Below, in pieces: positions 6,905 to 12,074 of a stretch of DNA of 12,074 bases. Each line of letters starts with the position of its first letter. The first letter of the stretch is position 1. Under the pieces are notes generated by a model. That model was given only the letters and a program-made list of their open reading frames with translations. It searched no databases and had not been told where the DNA came from. The stretch is from Eisenbergiella sp963559585 (GTDB taxonomy: Bacteria; Bacillota; Clostridia; Lachnospirales; Lachnospiraceae): assembly GCA_963559585.1 (NCBI GenBank), contig CAUWLJ010000104.1, forward strand, positions 1 through 12,074, read 5' to 3'. Made by a program: the position numbers and the translations under genes.

Positions 6905-7453
6905 ATGAAAAAGCTGAAAAAACTGCTGCCTGCCGTTCTTGTTTTTATGATGCTTGCCAGCACAGCCGCCTGCGGCAGGAAGGATAAAAATGCGGACGAC
7001 ATGGCCGGCAACACGATGGAGTCCGCCACCGTCCCCCGTGAAACCGCAGGCGGCCGCAGGGAAACCTCTGATGCAGGCGCTCAGACTCAGGACGCAGGCA
7101 CTCAGAACGGAACCTCCAACGCTCACAGCCAGGCTGCAGGCACGGAGACGGAAACCGCAGGCATGCAGAGCACCACAGATGAAAACGGCGCCGCCCGGCC
7201 CCAGGAAGGAACCATGGGGGCAGGTTCGGACACAATGAACGAAACCGAGTCCGGCATCAACGGAACCGGGCGCGGGATCACAGGGGGAAACAGCACCGCA
7301 GAATCCGGCTCCCGGATCCTTGATGACGGTGAAAACCTCGTTGAGGACGCCGGGGACGCGGTGGGCGATGTGATCGACGGCGCCGGAAATGCAGTAAAGG
7401 ACGTTACCGACGGCGTAGCGGACGGGGTAAAGGATGTGACCGGAAACCACTGA
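6905..7453 (+). CDS. Low-complexity lipoprotein with amphipathic C-terminal repeats
   Basis: This 182-residue protein has a signal peptide (MKKLKKLLPAVLVFMM) followed by LASTAAC, a plausible though not perfect lipobox with Cys23 as the lipid-bearing residue. Residues 30-140 are low in complexity and rich in Thr, Gly, Ala, Asn, Gln and Glu, with recurring ETAG and AGTQ steps, looking disordered. Residues about 146-180 form imperfect repeats of the type GDAVGDVIDGAGNAVKDV, with hydrophobic residues at helix spacing, resembling LEA-like or apolipoprotein-like amphipathic helices. No enzyme motif is seen, so the product is probably an envelope-attached surface or spacer protein; the function is unknown. 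The start at 6905 has GGAGAG seven nt upstream. It faces fbp convergently. Confidence 0.8.
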   Translation: MKKLKKLLPAVLVFMMLASTAACGRKDKNADDMAGNTMESATVPRETAGGRRETSDAGAQTQDAGTQNGTSNAHSQAAGTETETAGMQSTTDENGAARPQEGTMGAGSDTMNETESGINGTGRGITGGNSTAESGSRILDDGENLVEDAGDAVGDVIDGAGNAVKDVTDGVADGVKDVTGNH

Positions 7454-7496
7454 CATTGTATACAGCCTGTCACAGCAAACCGTTTATCCCGTTTTT

Positions 7497-7532
7497 ATCA
7501 GGCCGGACAGAGTGAATCTGTTCCGGCCTGAT
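7497..7532. terminator. Large inverted repeat, probable shared terminator
   Basis: ATCAGGCCGGA and TCCGGCCTGAT form an 11-bp stem extended by CAGA/TCTG with one bulged base, in the 99-nt gap between the convergent lipoprotein and fbp genes. Neither strand has a long T run after the stem, so it is a non-classical terminator candidate. Location and stability are the evidence. Confidence 0.6.
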
Positions 7533-7552
7533 TTGAGTACCCCTGCCGGCAC

Positions 7553-9517
7553 TCATACCCCCTTTTCAATCACAGATCCGTCCATATAAGCCGCCAGCAG
7601 CTTTTCCAGATAGCGGATGCTCTCTTTCAGCTCCGCGCCAATATCCGTATCTTCCACCCGGATCCGGTTGGGCGCAGTCTCCACGATGATGCTGTCGGAA
7701 ATGATGTCTGTTTCCTTCCGGACGGCCGCCTCCTTGGACTCAAAGGGTTCATGGGCAATCAGAGACAGGCCGTGGGAATTTCCCACAAGCGTATAGCCTG
7801 CAATGCCGGTTTTACTCTGGTACGCCCTGGAAAAGCCTCCGTCGATGATGAGAAGCTTTCCGCCGCATTTGATGGGAGTCTCCCCCTTTTTCAGCTCCAC
7901 AGGAACATGGCCGTTGATGATATGGGAGGTGGCGGTATTCAGGCCAAACTCTGTAAGGATCCGGTTCAGCGTGTTCTCGTCATCCATCAGACGGTAATAG
8001 CTGTTTTTGTTCTCCCTGTGGGTCTCCTTGTCCTCCAGGAAATAGCGTTCAAAGGTAGCCATCTTGTCCTTACCGAAAACGGGGGACCTGGGGCCGCTCC
8101 AGATGTACCAGATCATGTCCCTGCCTCTCTGCGCTTCCTCCTTGTCCTTGGAGTAGTAGGCCTTTCTGGCATAGGAATCCAGCACATCGTACAGCGCCCT
8201 GCCGCTGTATTCTTTTCCGTACACGTTTACTTTAAGGAAATTCCCCTCCTCATCCATGGGCACGCAGCCATGGTAGAGCAGGTTGGAATTGTGAATCTTG
8301 TACAGGCTTCCCTTGGAAAAAAGGAAACGCACATGGCGCTGCAGCTTCTCGCAGTCCATGAAGGCGCGGCGCAGACGCTCCACCACCTGCTCCTCCTCCG
8401 GGCTCAGCCGGTAAGGATCAGCCGGATCCACGGTGGGAAAATCCGTGTCCTTCATGGGATACTCCGTTCCGCCGATGTTCACGGTTTTCCTGGTGTAATC
8501 AATCTTGTCCAGAAGCAGCCGGTCCTCCATCCCAAACTCGGGATGCCGGCGGATGAGCTGCCCCTCCAGCTTCATCTGGATCACAAAAACCGCCTTGTGC
8601 ATTTTCATATCCAGCTCCAGATCCTTCATATCATAGTCCTCATCGTATTTCAGACCGAAGGCAGAGCAGTCCGTATCCTTATAGGTAGACATGGCAAAGG
8701 TGGCCAGGGGAATCAGATTGATGCCGTACCCCTCCTCCAGGATGTCCAGATTGCCGTATCTGGCGGAAATACGGAGCACATTTGCCATGCAGCAGGGCTC
8801 CCCGCTGGCGGCTCCCATCCACACCACGTCATGGTTTCCCCACTGGATATCCACAGAATGGTAGCGGCTTAAGGTGTCCATGATGATATGCGGGCCTTTT
8901 CCCCTGTCAAAAATGTCTCCCACAATATGAAGATGATCGATCACCAGACGCTGGATCAGGTTGCACAGCGCTACGATGAAGTCAGGAGCCCGCCCGATGC
9001 GGATGATGGTATGGATGATCTCATTATAGTACGCCTCCTTGTCCTGCACCTCCTCCTTCTCCGTGATCAGCTCCTCGATCACGTAGGAGAAATCCCTGGG
9101 CAGGGCCTTGCGCACCTTGGAGCGGGTATACTTGGAGGCCACCCGCTTGGTCATCTGCACCAGCCGGTGCAGGGTGATCTTGTACCAGTCCTCCAGCTCC
9201 TCCTGGCTGTCCATCTCCTGCAGAACCAGCTCCAGCTTTTCTCTGGGATAATAGATCAGCGTGGCCAGGCTCCGCTTGTCCCGGCAGCTTAAAGCATTGC
9301 CGAATTCCTCATCAATCTTGCGCTTCACGCTGCCGGAGCCGTTCTTCAGCACATGGTTGAACTGCTCATACTCCCCGTGAATGTCGGTGAGAAAATGCTC
9401 CGTGCCCTTGGGCAGGCTCATGATGGCCTGCAGATTGATGATCTCCGTGGAAGCGTCCGCAATAGTGGGAAACTGCCTGGACAGGCTTTTCAGATATACA
9501 TGCTCCAGTTCTTCCAT
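7553..9517 (-). CDS. fbp: Class III fructose-1,6-bisphosphatase
   Basis: This 654-residue Firmicutes-type enzyme hydrolyses fructose 1,6-bisphosphate to fructose 6-phosphate in gluconeogenesis. The N-terminal half has the metallophosphoesterase metal sites: TDIHGE (44-49), GDIFDRG (200-206) and GNHD (227-230); later motifs are NGH (535-537) and IDGGFSRAY (558-566). Length and order match class III enzymes of Bacillus and clostridia. The ATG at 9517 is chosen because GGAGG lies 5 nt upstream, the same spacing as at dapA, and because family members begin near this point. The open frame reaches 9667, but its extra 50 codons lie in the repeat element and should not be coding. It follows dapB on the same strand with no clear terminator between. 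Confidence 0.95.
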   Translation of the reverse strand: MEELEHVYLKSLSRQFPTIADASTEIINLQAIMSLPKGTEHFLTDIHGEYEQFNHVLKNGSGSVKRKIDEEFGNALSCRDKRSLATLIYYPREKLELVLQEMDSQEELEDWYKITLHRLVQMTKRVASKYTRSKVRKALPRDFSYVIEELITEKEEVQDKEAYYNEIIHTIIRIGRAPDFIVALCNLIQRLVIDHLHIVGDIFDRGKGPHIIMDTLSRYHSVDIQWGNHDVVWMGAASGEPCCMANVLRISARYGNLDILEEGYGINLIPLATFAMSTYKDTDCSAFGLKYDEDYDMKDLELDMKMHKAVFVIQMKLEGQLIRRHPEFGMEDRLLLDKIDYTRKTVNIGGTEYPMKDTDFPTVDPADPYRLSPEEEQVVERLRRAFMDCEKLQRHVRFLFSKGSLYKIHNSNLLYHGCVPMDEEGNFLKVNVYGKEYSGRALYDVLDSYARKAYYSKDKEEAQRGRDMIWYIWSGPRSPVFGKDKMATFERYFLEDKETHRENKNSYYRLMDDENTLNRILTEFGLNTATSHIINGHVPVELKKGETPIKCGGKLLIIDGGFSRAYQSKTGIAGYTLVGNSHGLSLIAHEPFESKEAAVRKETDIISDSIIVETAPNRIRVEDTDIGAELKESIRYLEKLLAAYMDGSVIEKGV

Positions 9518-9522
9518 CATTC

Positions 9523-9660
9523 CCTCCATGCCGGAGCGTTTCAGCTTCGGCCGCAGAGAAAAAACATACATGTGTTTTCTCTCCTGCGCTCCACACAGTT
9601 TTGTGACGCTCCGGCACAAAACTGTTGATTGAAAAGAAGCCATCAGACTTATTTTCAATC
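9523..9660 (-). repeat. Structured 5' leader element, copy A (fbp)
   Basis: This 138-bp element matches copy B upstream of dapA. On the minus strand it holds hairpin 1 (GATTGAAAATAAG with CTTCTTTTCAATC, 9660-9627), hairpin 2 (a perfect 11-bp stem ACAGTTTTGTG/CACAAAACTGT, 9625-9595) and hairpin 3 (GAGAAAA/TTTTCTC with outer CGCA/TGCG, 9588-9552). The nine-base loop of hairpin 2, CCGGAGCGT, is perfectly complementary to ACGCTCCGG (9539-9531), directly before the ATGGAGG that holds the fbp ribosome site. It is therefore a candidate RNA regulatory element of the fbp message. I do not recognise the family. Confidence 0.88.
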
Positions 9661-9758
9661 TTCCCATCCGTTCTGCCGCTCAGGCGGCCCTTTCCCTTCT
9701 GAATCACATGCTTACCGTTCAGGCAGCAGGTATTTGAGGCTGCCATGAACAATAACCT
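9661..9758. other. dapB-fbp intergenic region
   Basis: This 98-nt gap between the dapB stop and copy A of the element has a short hairpin GCCGC-CTGA-GCGGC on the minus strand but no T run after it. I see no clear terminator and no good promoter, so fbp may be read from the dap promoter, or have a promoter I cannot recognise. Confidence 0.35.
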
Positions 9759-10538
9759 TTATTCCTTCCCCGTCCCGATCACATCGCTCATGTCGTACAT
9801 GCCCGCCTCTCTGCCTGCCAGGAAAAGTGCCGCCTGAAGCGCGCCTTTTGCAAAAATATTTCTGGAATAGGCAGTATGGGAAAAGGTCACCACCTCGTCC
9901 TCCCCCGCAAAGATCACATCGTGATCCCCCACAATGGTGCCGCCGCGGACGGCGGAAATGCCGATCTCCTTAGGATCCCTCTTTTCCCGCCTGCCGCTTC
10001 TGTCATAGACGTAATGGTATGCTCCCTCTGTGCCCTCATTGACGGAATCCGCCAGAGCAAGCGCCGTTCCGCTGGGCGCGTCCAGCTTTCTGTTGTGGTG
10101 CTTCTCCACGATCTCCACATCGAACCCGGCTCCGGCCAACACGCCCGCCGCCTCCTTCAGAAGCTTCATCAGCAGATTGATGCCCAGAGACATGTTGGCT
10201 GACTTTAAAAACGCCGTCTGCCCTGCGCCTGCATGCACCGCCGCCAGCTGCTCCTCAGACAGGCCTGTGGTGCACAGGACACAGGGGGTGTGGGTTTTGA
10301 CACAGTATTCCACCAGGTCATCCACCGCCTTTGCGGAGGAGAAGTCGATGATCACATCCACCCTTTCCCTGCCCCTCTCCTGAAAATCCCGGATACTGGA
10401 ATAGACCGGATAACCACAGTCCGCCCCGGCAAAGGGATCCACCCCGGCTGCGATCTGCGTATTCTCATTCTCTGCCGCCATCCTGGTGATCACCTGTCCC
10501 ATATGGCCGTTACATCCGTGCATCAATATGTTTATCAT
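9759..10538 (-). CDS. dapB: 4-hydroxy-tetrahydrodipicolinate reductase
   Basis: This 259-residue enzyme reduces the DapA product to tetrahydrodipicolinate with NAD(P)H in the lysine and diaminopimelate pathway. The Rossmann loop GCNGHMG is at residues 8-14; VIIDFSSAKA and CTTGLSEEQ line the nucleotide site; EIVEKHHNRKLDAPSGTA (143-160) is the family signature, with catalytic His147 and Lys151 by spacing to E. coli His159 and Lys163. HTAYSRNIFAKGALQAALF closes the C-terminal domain. The start at 10538 follows AAGGAGG. It lies 110 nt after dapA on the same strand with no clear terminator, so they form one transcript under the lysine riboswitch. The assignment is secure. Confidence 0.97.
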   Translation of the reverse strand: MINILMHGCNGHMGQVITRMAAENENTQIAAGVDPFAGADCGYPVYSSIRDFQERGRERVDVIIDFSSAKAVDDLVEYCVKTHTPCVLCTTGLSEEQLAAVHAGAGQTAFLKSANMSLGINLLMKLLKEAAGVLAGAGFDVEIVEKHHNRKLDAPSGTALALADSVNEGTEGAYHYVYDRSGRREKRDPKEIGISAVRGGTIVGDHDVIFAGEDEVVTFSHTAYSRNIFAKGALQAALFLAGREAGMYDMSDVIGTGKE

Positions 10539-10648
10539 TTTTTCCTCCTTGCCGGAATATTTCCCGAAATGAAATTCAGCCCTCCCGGATGCCTGAACCT
10601 GAATTCCGAAAGGGCCTCTTTTTTTCGCTGAAATCTTCTATTCTGTTA

Positions 10649-11536
10649 TTACAGGATCCCGAACTCCTTCATGGTCTTCTCAAGCTGCGCTGCGTGCTCC
10701 TCCTCCATCTCGGTGAGCGGCCTTCTCAGCGGCCCGGCCTCCATTCCCATCAGGTTCATGGCCTTCTTCACAGGGATAGGGTTCACCTCGCTAAACAGCG
10801 CATCGATCAGGGGAATGGCGTCCAGCTGGATCTTCCGGCTTCCCTCCACGTCGCCCTCGAAGAACTTCGCGCACATGTCGTGGGTCTGCCTGGGCGCAAC
10901 GTTGGACAGCACGGAGATCACTCCCTTTGCCCCAAGGGAAAGAAGGGGAACCACCTGATCATCGTTTCCGGAATACACATCCACATCCCCTCCGGCCAGG
11001 CTCATCAGCTTCGCCACCTGGCTGATATTTCCGGTGGCATCCTTCACGCCCACGATGTTGGGAACCTCTCTGCACAGCTTCACCACCGTCTCAGGCAGAA
11101 TATTCACTCCGCCCGTTCTGCCGGGAATGTTGTAAAGGATCACCGGAATGTGGATTGCTTCCGCGATGATCCTGAAATGCTCATACAGCCCCTTCTGGGT
11201 GGCCTTGTTGTAATAGGGGGTCACCAGCAGCACGCCGTCCACACCGGCCTTCTCCGCCTCCCTGGACAGATAAACGGCGGTTTCCGTACAATTAGAGCCG
11301 GTTCCCGCGATCACCGGGATCCTTCCGGCCGTTTTCTCCACGCAGTAACGGATCACCTCCAGATGCTCCTCATGGGTCAGCGTGGAGGATTCCCCTGTGG
11401 TGCCGCACACGATAACCGCATCCGTTCCGCCTGCAATCTGGGCCTCGATATGCTCTGCAAATTTCTCATAATTTACGCTTCCGTCCTCATGAAAAGGGGT
11501 TACGATCGCAACACCCGCTCCTGTGAATACTGCCAT
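10649..11536 (-). CDS. dapA: 4-hydroxy-tetrahydrodipicolinate synthase
   Basis: This 295-residue class I aldolase condenses pyruvate with aspartate semialdehyde, the first committed step of the lysine/diaminopimelate branch. Visible are Thr46 and Thr47 (GTTGES), Tyr109 (PYYNKATQKG), Tyr135 and Arg140 (LYNIPGRTG), the Schiff-base Lys165 (VGVKDATGN) and NPIPVKKAM near the C-terminus; all match E. coli positions with a small offset. The ATG at 11536 is chosen because GGAGG lies 5 nt upstream and the family starts at MAVFTGAG. The frame remains open to 11917, but this is the leader and repeat element, not protein. It is regulated by a lysine riboswitch upstream, and dapB follows. Confidence 0.97.
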   Translation of the reverse strand: MAVFTGAGVAIVTPFHEDGSVNYEKFAEHIEAQIAGGTDAVIVCGTTGESSTLTHEEHLEVIRYCVEKTAGRIPVIAGTGSNCTETAVYLSREAEKAGVDGVLLVTPYYNKATQKGLYEHFRIIAEAIHIPVILYNIPGRTGGVNILPETVVKLCREVPNIVGVKDATGNISQVAKLMSLAGGDVDVYSGNDDQVVPLLSLGAKGVISVLSNVAPRQTHDMCAKFFEGDVEGSRKIQLDAIPLIDALFSEVNPIPVKKAMNLMGMEAGPLRRPLTEMEEEHAAQLEKTMKEFGIL

Positions 11537-11541
11537 ATTTA

Positions 11542-11678
11542 CCTCCATGCCGGAGCGTTCCGGCTTCGGCTGCCGCGGGAAAACGCGCATCGTTTTCCCG
11601 CCCGCGGCCCGCACAGCTTTGTGACGCTCCGGCGCAAAACTGTTGATTGAAAATAAGCTGTCAGGCTTATCTTCAATC
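11542..11678 (-). repeat. Structured 5' leader element, copy B (dapA)
   Basis: This 137-bp element is the second copy. Blocks identical to copy A (plus strand) are CCTCCATGCCGGAGCGTT, TTTGTGACGCTCCGGC and CAAAACTGTTGATTGAAAA. Minus-strand hairpins are: 1, GATTGAA.ATAAGC with GCTTAT.TTCAATC (one G-U); 2, ACAGTTTTGCG with CACAAAGCTGT (one wobble, one mismatch); 3, CGTTTTCCC with GGGAAAACG plus an outer GCCGC/GCGGC stem. Loop CCGGAGCGT again pairs with ACGCTCCGG (11558-11550) before the ribosome site. It lies downstream of the lysine riboswitch terminator in the same leader. Confidence 0.88.
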
Positions 11679-11730
11679 TCGTCTCCTTCTGCTTCCGCCC
11701 CAAAACTCTTCTCAAATGGTTTCGGAGCAT

Positions 11731-11772
11731 AAAAATACCGGCCTGTCTGTGATGGTTCAGAAAAGGGGCCGG
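11731..11772 (-). terminator. Lysine-riboswitch terminator
   Basis: On the minus strand CCGGCC (11772-11767) pairs with GGCCGG (11743-11738) across a large loop and is followed by TATTTTTAT. GGGGC at the 3' side of the aptamer P1 (11801-11797) can pair with GCCCC in the 5' arm (11769-11765), so aptamer closure and antiterminator formation should be mutually exclusive. Confidence 0.82.
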
Positions 11773-11790
11773 AAAAATTTACCATGTTGT

Positions 11791-11954
11791 GATAGCGCCC
11801 CATCCGTTTTAGATGACAGTGATACGGCTCTTCACCGCACCCCCAAGACTCGAACCGCAAGGGATTCTCCTCTTTCGGCGTTCTCCCCTTTCCCTTTCCT
11901 TCTTCTGTGCCTGCCACATCCGAAAAGCTACTCTTGAATCGCGCAACCTCTATC
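11791..11954 (-). promoter_or_regulatory. Lysine riboswitch (L box) aptamer
   Basis: This lysine-binding leader of about 164 nt sits upstream of dapA-dapB. On the minus strand it shows the L-box core: GATAG closing with CTATC (P1), AGAGGTTGCG then AAGAGTAGC (11935-11927), GCCGAAAGAGG (11879-11869) and ACTGTCAT near the 3' end, in the same order and spacing as the B. subtilis lysC leader. Lysine binding should stabilise P1 and let the terminator at 11731-11772 form, turning the operon off. The assignment is firm on motif order. Confidence 0.93.
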
Positions 11955-11962
11955 TGTGTTTC

Positions 11963-11991
11963 ATCATATCACGCGGGGAGGGGAATGTCAA
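11963..11991 (-). promoter_or_regulatory. Sigma-A promoter of the dap operon
   Basis: On the minus strand TTGACA (11991-11986) and TATGAT (11968-11963) are separated by 17 bp. The predicted start, near 11956, is at the first bases of the lysine aptamer, as expected. Confidence 0.88.
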
Positions 11992-12052
11992 CGGCTGGAA
12001 ATGAAGGAAAATACTCTGTAGTAACAGTTCAGCCATATCGGTTTGTTCGGTC

Positions 12053-12074
12053 AAAACCATGCTCGCATGGTTTT
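12053..12074. terminator. Perfect hairpin at the right edge
   Basis: AAAACCATG and CATGGTTTT form a perfect 9-bp stem around CTCG. A and T runs flank it, so it can be read as a terminator in either direction; the most likely use is to end a minus-strand gene lying to the right of the window. It is cut by the window edge. Confidence 0.55.

Noticed and set aside
7751..8872. A 373-residue open frame on the plus strand
   Set aside because: It is antisense to fbp, has no ribosome site and shows no known motif; it is a shadow of a G+C-rich gene.
10589..11650. A 353-residue open frame on the plus strand
   Set aside because: It is antisense to dapA and continues into the repeat element; no ribosome site or motif.
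11841..11865. tRNA-like T-arm (GGTTCGAGTC on the minus strand)
   Set aside because: No acceptor stem, anticodon arm or CCA fits around it, and the segment lies inside the lysine riboswitch in the expected place.

Overview
The window looks like chromosomal DNA of a clostridial gut bacterium, most likely of the family Lachnospiraceae. Evidence: T-box and lysine-riboswitch control, a class III (Firmicutes-type) fructose-1,6-bisphosphatase, HAAS/DUF1700-PadR and DUF1836 proteins, a YerC/TrpR-like repressor, the eukaryote-like form of HisA, strong GGAGG ribosome sites and moderately high GC. There is no phage, transposase, CRISPR array, tRNA or rRNA. The family call is inference from gene types and style.

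Layout. (1) 1-663: no protein gene; a complete T-box leader reads leftward from a consensus promoter (546-574) to a terminator (89-129). Its specifier reads as valine GUA, so the controlled gene (probably valS or another valine gene) lies off the left edge. (2) 664-3184, minus: a secreted SGNH hydrolase, a membrane-anchored NERD-domain protein 11 nt downstream, then a GNAT acetyltransferase. (3) 3475-4544, plus: a HAAS/DUF1700 membrane protein overlapping a PadR regulator. (4) 4558-5187, minus: a DUF1836 protein. (5) 5495-5797, plus: a YerC-like TrpR-family repressor. (6) 5929-6711, minus: HisA. (7) 6905-7453, plus: a low-complexity lipoprotein. (8) 7553-12074, minus: the lysine/diaminopimelate block, running promoter, lysine riboswitch, terminator, dapA, dapB, fbp.

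The most unusual item is a repeated structured element of about 138 bp, present once directly upstream of dapA (11542-11678) and once directly upstream of fbp (9523-9660). In both copies the element ends in the Shine-Dalgarno sequence, exactly 5 nt before the start codon. Read on the coding strand it forms three hairpins whose stems vary between copies while keeping pairing. The 9-nt loop of hairpin 2 is invariant and perfectly complementary to the 9 nt just before the CATGGAGG end, so a pseudoknot beside the ribosome site is predicted. Long open frames run through both copies and would give false N-terminal extensions to DapA and Fbp if the longest ORF were annotated. dapA would thus be under a transcriptional lysine riboswitch plus this second element, and the shared element would link lysine synthesis with gluconeogenesis (fbp). 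I do not recognise it as a named RNA family.

All coordinates and pairings were read by eye; no search or folding program was run.
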